Notes: generated from the sequence alone by a model not told the origin. A DNA stretch of 64,000 nucleotides from Mucilaginibacter sp. cycad4 (GCF_034263275.1 NZ_CP139559.1:4092001-4156000); one strand, 5' to 3'. Counted from the first letter of the stretch, positions 9,765 through 19,457 are shown. Numbers and translations: made by a program.

Positions 9765-10580
9765 AATTGATTGTTAGTTAATATTGATTTATTTAGTTTT
9801 TAAGCTCCTGATTATACAGACTGGATAATACCGCTCCTTCCCTTGCCCGATGCATGATCTGCCGGAAATAATTTATCTATCCCCGCGATGACATCTCCGT
9901 TTCATCAATTAATATTGACGGATTATCCTGTTAATAAATTGGTTTTGTTATTTATTAGGTTTATACCAACCCTTGCCGCAGCAAATGATTACGTTTAATA
10001 TTGATTATAACAATGGTAAAATTATATGCAAGAAACAGCCCGGTTGTGGATAAATAGGGGCACAAATGTCAACTACATTTAAATATTTGATTATCAATTA
10101 ATTAATATATAAAATTGCCATAAAAGTGGTATAAAGATTACAAATGTGTACCCATTAGCATACCGCGTGACTGAATTTTGATGCGATAATAGTATCACCA
10201 AAAGTGGTTTATTGGAATATAAAGAGAATGGATTTAGAATGGACAGTATTACATTTCCCAACCATCGTGCCTGCCGCCACTGGTCGAAGTTTAGCGAAAG
10301 CGTAACTTCGTCCTAAAATGTGTTAAGCTTTCAGCTTAACTACAATGAAAATTTGATCTTACTTATTTCCACAAACGAGCATTGCAGCCTTCGCAAGCAG
10401 GATGCTTGCCTTATTTTAGGACGAAGTTACGCTATCGCTAAACTTCGACCAGTAAAAAACGCAAACGAATTACTACTAAAGCTGGAAGCTTTAGTGATGC
10501 CACACCACGGGTTACGCTATCGCTAAACCCGCGGCAGCAAAATCCATTAATCCGAAAAACCCGCTTAATCCAGGTTCAGA
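9765..10580. other. 816-bp intergenic region between hybrid regulator and susC
   Basis: No convincing gene is seen. It should hold the susC promoter, but no exact TAnnTTTG box on the minus strand was found. The half nearest the regulator contains a cluster of palindromes (see the element at 10279-10453), and the sequence around 10504-10531 repeats part of that element as GGGTTACGCTATCGCTAAAC. The remainder (9765-10270) is A/T-rich and unremarkable. Confidence 0.6.
10279..10453. repeat. Long inverted repeat, 41-bp arms, with nested palindromes
   Basis: The arms are 10279-10319 and 10413-10453. They start ACTGGTCGAAGTTTAGCG and match in 40 of 41 positions; the only difference is CGAAAG against CTATCG-type pairing in the middle. 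The 93-base centre holds two smaller hairpins: GTTAAGCT/AGCTTAAC near 10322 and GCAAGCA/TGCTTGC near 10392. A long hairpin would form in RNA from either strand. It is a palindromic repeat element rather than a coding region. Confidence 0.8.
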
Positions 10581-13500
10581 TCACTCCTGGTTCATGGCTT
10601 CCTGATACTTTGAAGGGATGCTGTTAAATTCGGCCTTAAAGGTGCGCACAAAGTATTTCTGGCTCTTGAAACCTATCTTATGGCAGATCTGGGATATGGT
10701 AAGATGGCCGGTTTCAAGTAGTTGTGCCGCGCGTTTCAGGCGCATAGAGCGCACAAGCTCGTTAGGTGTTTTACCGGTCATTTGAAGGATCTTTTTATAG
10801 AGCGTGTAACGGCTCACAAACATCTCGCTGCTCAACTCTTCGACAGAGAAATTAGGATTGGAGATATTGGCATCAATCAGTATCAGCACCTTTTTGATAA
10901 ACAATTCCTCCGGCGAATCAACCTGCAATTCGGTAGGTGTAACATCCACCTGCTTTTGGTAGGTTTTACGCATCTTTTCCTGCTGACTAAGGATGTTCTT
11001 TATTTTAGAATGCAGGATCCCGAAATTAAAAGGCTTGGTCATGTAATCGGCAGCACCGGTTTCCAGGCCTTTTATCTGCTGCTCCTCCCCTGTTTGGGCA
11101 GTAAGCAATATTACCGGGATATGCGATGTACGTGAATCGCCTTTGATTTTACGGCACAGATCGATCCCATTCATTTCGGGCATGCTGATATCGCTTACCA
11201 CCAGGTTAGGGTGCTGGGCCAAAGCTTTCTGCCAGCCTTTTTTACCATTTTCGGCTTCAATGATATTAAAGGCATCTTTCAGGTTATCTTTAATATAAAA
11301 CCTGAAGTCCTCGTTGTCTTCCACTAATAATACCGTCGGCTTTTTGATATCGCGGGTTTCTTTAGGCTGATTAGGTTTTATCAAATCGATATCCGCCATA
11401 TATCCTATGTTATGCTGCAGATGATTTTCTGTATCCGTCAACAGCGTTTCATCAACCTTTTGCAATGGCAATATCACGGTAAAACAACTCCCCTGGTTAT
11501 GGTCGCTCTCCACAAAGATCTCGCCCTGGTGCAGCTTCACAAACTCCCTGGTAATGGAAAGCCCTATCCCGCTACCCTGGTTTAACATAGAACCGGGAAT
11601 GTCATGCTGAAAGAAAGGTTCAAAGATCCGCTCCCTTTTATCAGCAGGAATCCCAATACCGGTATCCACCACCCTAATCTCCAGCAGGTAATCATCATCT
11701 TCATGGTTGTGTTTCAGGTTAATGAGCACACTTACCTGGCCTCCCTCGTGCGTAAACTTGTAAGCGTTTGAAAGCAGGTTAAACAGGATGCGCTCAATTT
11801 TATCATGATCAAAACTGGTAATAAACTCTTCCGCATCAGTATCAAAAACAAACCTGATGTGCTTTTGGTCGGCAATATCAGTGAACGACCATGACAGATC
11901 TTTGATAAAAGCAATGATGTTTCCTGATCGTTTATACAATTTAAGCTCCTGGTATTCCATCTTTCTGAAATCCATCAGCTGGTTAACCAAATTCAGCAGG
12001 CGTTTGGCATTACGGGTAATCATGGTAAGCTGGCGCCGCGTTTCGGGTTCGCTCACCTGCTTCAGGATCTTATCAACCGGGGCCATGATCAGCGATAGCG
12101 GCGTACGGAACTCATGACTTACATTAGTGAAGAATTTGATCTTCATCAAATCAAGCTCATGCATGCGCTGGGCTTCTTCTCGTTCTTTTTCAATAGCAAA
12201 CTGCACCCTTAGTTTTTTAATACCCTTTTGCCTGAAATAAAACAACCCGCCAATAAAAAGCAATGCATAAACTACGTAGGCCCAGGTGGTTTTCCAGAAC
12301 GGAGGCAGGATCCTGATGCGCAGGGCTATCTCCTTTCCGTTCCAAAACTCATTATTGGTTGCCCGCACTTTAAAGGTATAATCGCCCGGTTCAAGGTTGT
12401 AGGTAGCTTTACGGAGTTTGTTATCAACAGAGATCCAGCCATCATAAAAACCCTCCATGGCATATTGCAGCTTTACCTTATCGGGGTTAAAGAAGGTAGG
12501 CGCCGCAAATTCAATCGAGAACACGTTTTGATCATAGTTAAGCACAATTTCCTTAAGCTGCGAAATGGACTCGGGCAATATTACCCTGCCGTTAACCTTT
12601 TCGCCTACACCAAGGCTTTTATCAAACAATTGAAAATCGGTAAACAGTAAGGCCGAACTGCTTTTATTAAAATGCAGGGACGATGGCTTAAAAATATTAA
12701 ACCCGTTGCCCCCGCCAAAAATCAATTCTCCTTCGCGTGTTTTTACCGATGAGTTTTCGGCAAACTCGCGCCCCTGTAAGCCATCGGCCTCGTTATAGTT
12801 TATGAAATGGAATTGAGGCTGGGACGTACTCCTGTCTACAATGATATTTGACAGCCCGTTTGGTGTGCTAACCCAAATATTGCGGCTTTCATCTTCCCTG
12901 ATGTCTATTGTAGTATTATCTGGCAGGCCATCCTGTTTGGTTAGGGCGGTAAATTTTTTAGTATCCGGGTTGAAAATATTAAGCCCTTCGCGTGTACTGA
13001 TCCAAATTAATCCCCGGCTATCCTCCAAAATGTTATTGGTATTATTATTTACCAGGCTATTAGGGTCTTTATCATCATGCAGGTAATGGATAAACTTATT
13101 ATCCTTCCGCATCAATACGTCAACACCGTAGGCCGTTACTACCCATATGTTTTTACGCTTGTCTTCAAGCAAGGCGCTTATATAATTTGAATGGATAGTA
13201 TTTTTGCTGATGTCGCCGTCAAATTTATAGCTTGCCACTACCTGCCGGTTTTTATCCAGCTTATTTAAACCGGCCGATAAGGTACCAACCCAAAGGTTCT
13301 GGTCACTGTCTTCCATGATTGAACAAACCCTGTCTTCAGAAATGCTGTTTACCTCACCATCTTTATGCTTGTAATGCTTAAATGTTTTGCCGTCGTAACA
13401 ATCCAAACCGCCATAATAGGTGCCTATCCATAGCTTTTGCTCATGATCAATAAACAGGTAAACCACCACATTATTGGTGAGGCTGTTTTTATCATTGGCA

Positions 13501-14732
13501 TTGTGCAGGTATTGCTTAAAGCTGCCGGCTTTACGGTTCCAGTAAATAAGCCCTCCGCCGTTTGTACCTATCCATATATTGCCCTGCTTATCTTCGGTAA
13601 AAGTATTTACATCGCTAAAAGGCAGACTGTTTGCATCGCTGAGATGGTGCGTATATCCCGCAAATTTGATAATACTTGGGTGATAATAGCTAAGCCCTTT
13701 TTTGTATGTCCCGCACCATACAATGCCCGAGTAATCACTGTAAACACAGGTCACGCTGTTTTGCCCAACGGTTTTATTATCATCCTCGCGGTTAAGCAGG
13801 TAACTGAATTTAAAATTCTGCTTATCAAGCAGGTTTATGCCGCCATGATCCGTTGCTATCCACATCCTGTTTTGATCATCCTGCACCAGGTCTGATACAA
13901 CATCGGTATTCAGCCCGGTACCGGCCGGCCCTTTTCCGATATGTTTAAAAATGCCTTTTTGCATGTTGAGGTAAAACACACCTGATGAGTAGCTGGGTAC
14001 AAACACCCAGATATCGTCCTGCCTGTCGATATATATTTTATACGACGAGCTTAGGCCGAAAGGCAGTTCACCCAGCACTTTACGATAATTTACTTTGTAA
14101 GTAACCGGGTCAAGTCGTTCCAAAACCCCGGTACTGGACACCAGCCAAATCCCTTTTTTTGAATCGACAGAAAGATCGGTAACCATATTGGAGAAAATGG
14201 AACTGCTATCATTATCCTTGTGTATCAGATTGGTAAGCCGGGTTGTTTTAGGATCGTATTTATATATGCCCTGATTTTTGTTGCGGTGCAAAAACCAAAA
14301 ATTACCCAACCTGTCATTCTTAATAGCAGCTATGTAGGGGTCATATAGCTTTATCCTGTACAGGAAATCTTTATAATTGCGGGTAAATTTTTCGGTGGCA
14401 GGATCATAAATATTAAATCCCATCCGGGTTTCAATCCACAGCTTATTTTCCGGCCCGGGGGTTATACTAACAATATAATCATCATCTAAAGTGGTAGTAT
14501 CATTACTGGCATGTTTAAAAGTTTTGATCTTGTAACCATCATACTTGTTAAGCCCTGATAGCGTACCAAACCACATAAAGCCTTTATTATCTTTATATAC
14601 GCAGTTTACCTGGTTATGTGATAATCCGCTGTTAATATCAAGCCTTGAAAACTGAAATGGGTTTGATTGCGCACTTAAAAATGCCGGCAAATACAGCATA
14701 ATAAGGCAACATATCAAAATTTTACACTTCAT
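10581..14732 (-). CDS. Hybrid two-component system regulator (periplasmic propeller, kinase, receiver, AraC output)
   Basis: A 1383-residue one-protein signalling system. A signal peptide (ending LSAQS) is followed by about 14 two-component propeller repeats (pattern D-x-x-G-x-I/M-W-x-G-T, residues about 25-715), a Y_Y_Y domain (about 740-800) and one membrane helix (816-833). Inside the cell are the dimerisation/His domain (FFTNVSHEFRTPLSLI, phospho-His about 873), an ATPase domain (N box about 988, DTGIGIPADKRERIFEPFF about 1023), a receiver (1130-1250, phospho-Asp about 1181 in SDISMPEMNG) and an AraC-type DNA-binding domain (about 1275-1380). Such proteins sense an oligosaccharide in the periplasm and activate the adjacent susCD operon. 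Confidence 0.97.
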   Translation of the reverse strand: MKCKILICCLIMLYLPAFLSAQSNPFQFSRLDINSGLSHNQVNCVYKDNKGFMWFGTLSGLNKYDGYKIKTFKHASNDTTTLDDDYIVSITPGPENKLWIETRMGFNIYDPATEKFTRNYKDFLYRIKLYDPYIAAIKNDRLGNFWFLHRNKNQGIYKYDPKTTRLTNLIHKDNDSSSIFSNMVTDLSVDSKKGIWLVSSTGVLERLDPVTYKVNYRKVLGELPFGLSSSYKIYIDRQDDIWVFVPSYSSGVFYLNMQKGIFKHIGKGPAGTGLNTDVVSDLVQDDQNRMWIATDHGGINLLDKQNFKFSYLLNREDDNKTVGQNSVTCVYSDYSGIVWCGTYKKGLSYYHPSIIKFAGYTHHLSDANSLPFSDVNTFTEDKQGNIWIGTNGGGLIYWNRKAGSFKQYLHNANDKNSLTNNVVVYLFIDHEQKLWIGTYYGGLDCYDGKTFKHYKHKDGEVNSISEDRVCSIMEDSDQNLWVGTLSAGLNKLDKNRQVVASYKFDGDISKNTIHSNYISALLEDKRKNIWVVTAYGVDVLMRKDNKFIHYLHDDKDPNSLVNNNTNNILEDSRGLIWISTREGLNIFNPDTKKFTALTKQDGLPDNTTIDIREDESRNIWVSTPNGLSNIIVDRSTSQPQFHFINYNEADGLQGREFAENSSVKTREGELIFGGGNGFNIFKPSSLHFNKSSSALLFTDFQLFDKSLGVGEKVNGRVILPESISQLKEIVLNYDQNVFSIEFAAPTFFNPDKVKLQYAMEGFYDGWISVDNKLRKATYNLEPGDYTFKVRATNNEFWNGKEIALRIRILPPFWKTTWAYVVYALLFIGGLFYFRQKGIKKLRVQFAIEKEREEAQRMHELDLMKIKFFTNVSHEFRTPLSLIMAPVDKILKQVSEPETRRQLTMITRNAKRLLNLVNQLMDFRKMEYQELKLYKRSGNIIAFIKDLSWSFTDIADQKHIRFVFDTDAEEFITSFDHDKIERILFNLLSNAYKFTHEGGQVSVLINLKHNHEDDDYLLEIRVVDTGIGIPADKRERIFEPFFQHDIPGSMLNQGSGIGLSITREFVKLHQGEIFVESDHNQGSCFTVILPLQKVDETLLTDTENHLQHNIGYMADIDLIKPNQPKETRDIKKPTVLLVEDNEDFRFYIKDNLKDAFNIIEAENGKKGWQKALAQHPNLVVSDISMPEMNGIDLCRKIKGDSRTSHIPVILLTAQTGEEQQIKGLETGAADYMTKPFNFGILHSKIKNILSQQEKMRKTYQKQVDVTPTELQVDSPEELFIKKVLILIDANISNPNFSVEELSSEMFVSRYTLYKKILQMTGKTPNELVRSMRLKRAAQLLETGHLTISQICHKIGFKSQKYFVRTFKAEFNSIPSKYQEAMNQE

Positions 14733-15072
14733 TAACTATATTTTAGGGGCTGTGTTACGCTATATAAATTTTAACTTTTAGGTTTGCAGACAAATCGGTT
14801 TAAACATTTAACCGAAATGGTCAAAGGTTTATTTTAGCTGTAATTTAATCTGCCATTAACACTGTATTTGATAATTTGCCCGCTTATTACCGGTGCGGAT
14901 TTTGGCCGGTGTTTTGCTACAGCACTTATAATTGGTTATTATCAAATGTACTTTTAATGCAGAGGTAAGATATAATACTTTTTTGACATTATTTAGTTTT
15001 AAATTAACAAATTTAGCATCCAATCAGTCGTATAAAGCGTTGATATGTAATACTTTTATTTCATTTTATTAA
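14733..15072. other. Divergent intergenic region between hybrid regulator and Mla-like operon
   Basis: About 340 bases, A/T-rich, between the start of the hybrid regulator (minus) and the lipid transporter genes (plus). One minus-strand box matching TAnnTTTG is present at 14943-14950 (CAAATGTA on the plus strand), about 200 bases from the regulator start, so its use is uncertain. No RNA gene or repeat was recognised. Confidence 0.45.
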
Positions 15073-15201
15073 TTGAGTAAAATATTTTTAAACTATTTCA
15101 AAAAGCAGGCTAAAAAGGATCTTAGTGAAATAAACGATTACAGCAAACAAACCCCGGCGCATTTTGTAGAAGTAACCGTACATAATACAAGTACCTATTG
15201 A
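15073..15201 (+). CDS. Possible 42-residue small protein with TTG start, upstream of the MlaE-like gene
   Basis: An open frame runs from TTG at 15073 (directly after an in-frame TAA) to TGA at 15199-15201, and the ATG of the permease gene follows with no spacing at 15202. The peptide starts SKIFLNYFKKQAKKDLSEI and ends VEVTVHNTSTY, a plausible soluble basic-acidic composition. The back-to-back TGA/ATG junction is typical of translational coupling. No family is recognised and there is no ATG, so it may also be a non-coding leader or a gene remnant. Confidence 0.3.
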   Translation: MSKIFLNYFKKQAKKDLSEINDYSKQTPAHFVEVTVHNTSTY

Positions 15202-16008
15202 ATGGACAATACGCAAAGCATACCAAAGCATCCCAAAAGGCTCGCCAAGTTTAAACAAAGCCTGAGCGACTTTTTTTTGACGCTTTATAAGATAAACCAG
15301 TTTATCCTCCGTTTTTTTAAAGAGGCCTTTGTACCGCCTTTTGAACTTAAGGAAGTTATACGCCAGTGTTATGAAGTAGGCGTACGTTCATTTACACTGA
15401 TATCAGTTACCGGTTTTATTGTGGGGGTGATATTTACCAAGCAATCAAGGCCGTCATTATCGCAGTTTGGTGCCGAATCATGGCTGCCTTCGCTGGTATC
15501 CATAGCTATTATGCGCGCACTGGCCCCATTGGTTACCGCACTGATAGCCTCAGGAAAAGTAGGCTCAAGTATTGGCGCCGAACTGGGCTCCATGCGTGTT
15601 ACCGAACAGATAGATGCTATGGAGGTATCAGGTACCAAACCATTTAAATACCTGGTATGCACCCGCGTACTGGCTACCACGCTTACTATTCCTATTTTAT
15701 CAACCTATACAGGCTTTGTGGCCTTGTTTGGCGGTTATTTGAACGTTACTCAAAACGAAGGCACTACCTGGACAACCTTTATACAGGAAGTTTTTGAGCC
15801 ATTAACCTTTACCGATTTTGTGGCATCGCTCATCAAATCAATTGTATTTGGTTTTACCATTGGTATTGTTGGTTGTTACCAGGGCTACAATTCAAATAAA
15901 GGGACCGAAGGCGTGGGTAAAGCTGCAAACGGCGCAGTAATTACCGCCATGTTCCTGGTATTTATTGAAGAAGTTATTATTGTACAGATAACCGGCTGGT
16001 TCCGCTAA
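15202..16008 (+). CDS. MlaE-family ABC transporter permease
   Basis: A 268-residue membrane protein of the MlaE/YrbE family. Several hydrophobic helices are visible (for example FTLISVTGFIVGVIFTKQ near 65, ATTLTIPILSTYTGFVALFG near 160, and the C-terminal NGAVITAMFLVFIEEVIIVQ). The family core between them, GKVGSSIGAELGSMRVTEQI then DAMEVSGTKP, is intact. With the ATPase and MCE protein encoded just downstream it forms a phospholipid transporter between the two membranes. The ATG follows directly on the stop of a possible small frame. Direction of lipid movement is not readable from sequence. Confidence 0.95.
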   Translation: MDNTQSIPKHPKRLAKFKQSLSDFFLTLYKINQFILRFFKEAFVPPFELKEVIRQCYEVGVRSFTLISVTGFIVGVIFTKQSRPSLSQFGAESWLPSLVSIAIMRALAPLVTALIASGKVGSSIGAELGSMRVTEQIDAMEVSGTKPFKYLVCTRVLATTLTIPILSTYTGFVALFGGYLNVTQNEGTTWTTFIQEVFEPLTFTDFVASLIKSIVFGFTIGIVGCYQGYNSNKGTEGVGKAANGAVITAMFLVFIEEVIIVQITGWFR

Positions 16009-16019
16009 TTTATGGAGAT

Positions 16020-16793
16020 ATGAAAAAGGCAACAGTACAGGCAGATCATAATAACCCGGTTATCAGCATCAGGGGCTTAAAAAAGGCTTTCCAGGATTAT
16101 GCTGTGCTCCGCGGTATCGATCTTGACCTTTACCAGGGCGAGAACCTTGTTGTACTCGGGCGTTCGGGTACGGGTAAATCGGTACTGATCAAGATCATAT
16201 CGGGCCTGCTTAAACCCGATGAGGGCATGGTAAAAGTATTTGACCAGGATATCGCTCACATTACTGAAGATGAATTGCAGAAATTACGCATCCGTATAGG
16301 CTTTTCATTTCAGAACAGCGCATTGTACGATAGTATGACCGTGCGCAAAAACCTGGAGTTCCCATTGGTGCGCAACAAACGTAACCTAACCCGCGGAGAG
16401 ATCAACACTGCGGTTGAAACCGTGCTTGACGCAGTTGGTCTTTCACAAACCATTAACCAGATGCCATCTGAGCTTTCTGGTGGACAGCGCAAGCGTATCG
16501 GCATTGCCCGCACGCTGATCCTGAACCCCGAGGTTATGCTGTATGATGAACCTACAGCCGGCCTCGACCCGATCACCTGTATCGAGATCAATGACCTGAT
16601 TAATGAAGTACAGCAGCGCTATAATACATCATCCATCATCATAACGCACGACCTTACCTGCGCCAAACAAACCGGCGACAGGATTGCTATGCTCTTAGAC
16701 GGACAGTTTCAGCGCACCGGCACTTTCGAAGAGGTATTTAATACCAACGACAGCCGGGTGAAACCTTTTTACGATTACAATTTTATTGAATAA
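16020..16793 (+). CDS. MlaF-family ABC transporter ATPase
   Basis: A 257-residue cytoplasmic ATPase. All motifs are intact: Walker A GRSGTGKSV (about 47-55), Q-loop FSFQNSALYDSMTV, signature LSGGQRKRIGIARTL (about 142-156), Walker B VMLYDEPTAGLDP (about 163-175) and the H-loop IIITHD. The D-loop form SAGLDP/TAGLDP and the spacing fit the MlaF group of lipid importers. It begins 11 bases after the permease stop and is followed 28 bases later by the MCE gene, so the three form one operon. Confidence 0.95.
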   Translation: MKKATVQADHNNPVISIRGLKKAFQDYAVLRGIDLDLYQGENLVVLGRSGTGKSVLIKIISGLLKPDEGMVKVFDQDIAHITEDELQKLRIRIGFSFQNSALYDSMTVRKNLEFPLVRNKRNLTRGEINTAVETVLDAVGLSQTINQMPSELSGGQRKRIGIARTLILNPEVMLYDEPTAGLDPITCIEINDLINEVQQRYNTSSIIITHDLTCAKQTGDRIAMLLDGQFQRTGTFEEVFNTNDSRVKPFYDYNFIE

Positions 16794-16821
16794 CAACACT
16801 TAGATAAGATATACCATTATC

Positions 16822-17811
16822 ATGGATCCAGCGGAAAAAAGAAAATCGATCATAGTAGGCATATTCCTGGCACTTGGCCTGGTATTATTTATATTGGGGG
16901 TATTTACTCTGGGCGGTCAGCAAAAAGCCTTTGTTAAAAATATAAAGCTTAGCGCGGTATTTACCGATGTTGCCGGTTTAAAGAAAGGCAACGCCATTTG
17001 GTTTTCGGGTGTAAAGGTGGGGACTATCAGCAATATCAAATTCATTGGCCCATCAGAGGTTCAGGTGTACATGAATGTTGATGAAGCTGCCCAGCAGTAC
17101 ATCCGCCGCAATGCGAAGGCCAAAATCGGGTCGGACGGGTTAATAGGCAATAAGCTTATCGTAATAGAAGGTGGTACCGCACAAGCCCCGGTAGTAGATG
17201 ATGGGGATGTTCTGCAATCAGAAAAAATGCTTTCGACGGACGATATGCTTAAAACCCTGCAGGACAATAACCAAAACCTGCTGGCTATTACTAACGATTT
17301 TAAATCATTAAGTCACAACATACTGCAGGGCAAAGGTACCGTGGGTGCTTTATTAGCCGATAGCACCATGGCCATACAACTGCGCGGCGCTATGCGTAAC
17401 CTGCAGACTACCACTCAAAGTGCCGCATTAATGGCGGTTCAGCTCAATCAGTTTACCCGTAAAATGAATACCAAAGGTGGCCTTGCCGATAAAATGCTTA
17501 CCGATACGGCAACCTTTGCCCAAATTAAACAGGCGGTAGGCCAATTGCAGCAAACGGCTGCCAACGCGTCAACACTCACTAACAACCTTACCAAAGCAAG
17601 TAACAAGCTCAACACTACAGACAATGCCCTGGGCGTATTATTAAACGACCCCAAAGCGGCAGTGCAAACACAATCGGCTATTAACAACCTCCAGGCAGCA
17701 TCTATCAAATTAAATGATGATCTGGAAGCTGTTCAGCATAACTTTTTCCTGAGAGGATTTTTCAAGAAGAAAGAAAAAGCTAAGGCTGATAGTTTGAAGG
17801 GGAAGCAGTAG
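16822..17811 (+). CDS. MCE-domain (MlaD-like) lipid transport protein
   Basis: A 329-residue protein with one N-terminal membrane helix (IIVGIFLALGLVLFILGVFT) and an MCE domain at about 38-120 (LSAVFTDVAGLKKGNAIWFS, GVKVGTISNIKF). The remaining 200 residues are helical and rich in Gln, Asn and Thr, with a likely coiled coil, as in longer MCE proteins that bridge the periplasm. It is the periplasmic substrate channel partner of the two genes before it. The stop codon TAG at 17809-17811 is made by the first three bases of a dispersed repeat (family C). Confidence 0.93.
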   Translation: MDPAEKRKSIIVGIFLALGLVLFILGVFTLGGQQKAFVKNIKLSAVFTDVAGLKKGNAIWFSGVKVGTISNIKFIGPSEVQVYMNVDEAAQQYIRRNAKAKIGSDGLIGNKLIVIEGGTAQAPVVDDGDVLQSEKMLSTDDMLKTLQDNNQNLLAITNDFKSLSHNILQGKGTVGALLADSTMAIQLRGAMRNLQTTTQSAALMAVQLNQFTRKMNTKGGLADKMLTDTATFAQIKQAVGQLQQTAANASTLTNNLTKASNKLNTTDNALGVLLNDPKAAVQTQSAINNLQAASIKLNDDLEAVQHNFFLRGFFKKKEKAKADSLKGKQ

Positions 17812-17910
17812 CCCCCTCTAAATCTCCTCCGCCGGCTGGCGGAGAGACCTGTAAACTACAAGTTCTTTTCAAGTCCCTCTCCCCCGGAGAGGGATTTAGG
17901 GTGAGGCTGC
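17809..17910. repeat. Dispersed palindromic repeat, family C, overlapping the MCE gene stop
   Basis: The element begins TAGCCCCCTCTAAATCTCC at 17809, overlapping the stop codon, and ends GGATTTAGGGTGAGGCT near 17908. It has two hairpins: CTCCGCC/GGCGGAG at 17827-17844 and TCCCTCTCC/GGAGAGGGA at 17874-17894. Related blocks occur at 27096-27120, 35344-35368, 55664-55775 and inside hppD. The second hairpin could act as a weak terminator. The rest of this intergenic stretch (to 18117) shows nothing I can name. Confidence 0.75.
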
Positions 17911-18117
17911 TAAAAAATGCGTTCCGTATCTCACCCCGGAACGCAATCTCGACAACATCTCATTGATATCGATCAACTAAACCAGGTTAAATCTCAGCCT
18001 GTATTTTATTATACACGCATATCGTGCCATTGTTTTAAATAATTAACAATCAAATACTTATACAATTACTTACTTTTTTAGGTGTCTGATTGTGTACATA
18101 TGATGTCCTCTTTCGTA

Positions 18118-19284
18118 TCAGATAATTTTATTTACACCCGGTATTTTTACCAGGATAAATGATAAAAGAAAACTGCATGCTACGGCCAGCGGACCGACAA
18201 TTAACAATTTATAGCCCGGATCAATTGGCCAATTTATTGCTATTACCGAAAGCGAGATCAGCACCAGCGGGTGGAAAATATACACCCCAAATGCAGCCCG
18301 CGACATACTTTTCCCAATTGTTGATTGCCTTGTCAACCTGTGTCTGGCAATAATCAGTAAGGCTGCCATGATAAAAATACCCGTAAACTGCTCCCAGCAT
18401 GCATACATTAACGATTGCCAACGCCCTTGTCCGCTAAAAGTTTCGATATCACTATGCGTACTTTCCTTTACGAGGAACATTACCGGAAATACAACCAATA
18501 TCATAAAAACTGCCAGCCAGGCAAAAAGCCGACCAGTTTTGAGCTCAAAACCGTTAAGCCAATTGCTTCGCGATGCCAATATCCCCATCCCAAACATGGC
18601 GATGTATTGCAGAAAATGCCCTAACTGAAAACCAACCGGCTTAAGCACCCATCCCACCGGGAAAACTATCCGTACGATGTAGGAGGCCATCCCCAACCCT
18701 GCGGCAAATAATATAATACCCCAAGCCGACGGTGCTTTTCCCGACTGTGGCGCTTTTGTTTTACTTGTTAAACTTATCAGCACAAAAACCAAACTGAATA
18801 ATAACAATGCAGCCACAAACCAAAGCACTCCAAAATCTATCCATCCGTCAAAACCGCCCAGGTATTGGAGGTAGGTAATTTGATGCCCTTTCGCAAAACG
18901 GTAAACGATATAACTTAAAGCCGGCGACAGGATAAATGAATAAAACAACAATGGGATCCCCAAACGCTTTAACCTATCGGCGACAAAACGTGCCGCACCT
19001 TTCTTTTGCAATGACGGTGCTGTAAAATAGGCCGAAATAAAAAAGAAGAAGCCCATAAAAAACGACTGGTTTACAGCTACGAATATGGTCATGGGGATAA
19101 CCGCACCCCCGTGAGTAGTTTTATCGGTAAAATACCAGCCGCCAGGTGCTCCGTAAGTGATAAAAGCATGGTGCAATACCACCAAAATCGTGAGCGCAAT
19201 TTTTAAATTATCAATATAAAGCAGTTTTGATGGAGCTGAATATTTAACATCATTTTCAGCGGGGGGAGTATCTGTTAATTGCAT
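18118..19284 (-). CDS. Acyltransferase family 3 membrane protein
   Basis: A 388-residue polytopic protein with about ten membrane helices. The beginning LLYIDNLKIALTILVVLHHA is the conserved first helix of acyltransferase-3 proteins, with the catalytic-type His of VLHHAF, and GFFFFISAYFTAPSLQKKG is the following conserved block. Members O-acylate sugars or lipids exposed at the membrane. It stands alone, reading toward the Mla-like operon, with no neighbours that reveal the substrate. Confidence 0.9.
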   Translation of the reverse strand: MQLTDTPPAENDVKYSAPSKLLYIDNLKIALTILVVLHHAFITYGAPGGWYFTDKTTHGGAVIPMTIFVAVNQSFFMGFFFFISAYFTAPSLQKKGAARFVADRLKRLGIPLLFYSFILSPALSYIVYRFAKGHQITYLQYLGGFDGWIDFGVLWFVAALLLFSLVFVLISLTSKTKAPQSGKAPSAWGIILFAAGLGMASYIVRIVFPVGWVLKPVGFQLGHFLQYIAMFGMGILASRSNWLNGFELKTGRLFAWLAVFMILVVFPVMFLVKESTHSDIETFSGQGRWQSLMYACWEQFTGIFIMAALLIIARHRLTRQSTIGKSMSRAAFGVYIFHPLVLISLSVIAINWPIDPGYKLLIVGPLAVACSFLLSFILVKIPGVNKII

Positions 19285-19457
19285 AGGCAGGTTTATGTAT
19301 TTTTATAAATAAGACATCGCAAATATTTCGATGTTGCAGCCGAAGGTACTTTAAAAAATTATTAACGTAACTACCTGGCTACACCCTGACGTGAAAAATC
19401 ACAGTCACTCTTCACATTTCGGCACAAATCATTCATTAACTTAAAATATAATTTTTA

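Noticed and set aside
10320..10526. 68-codon open frame in the susC upstream region
   Set aside because: It runs through the 41-bp inverted repeat and its related block, so its sequence is dictated by the repeat; no start signal or family.
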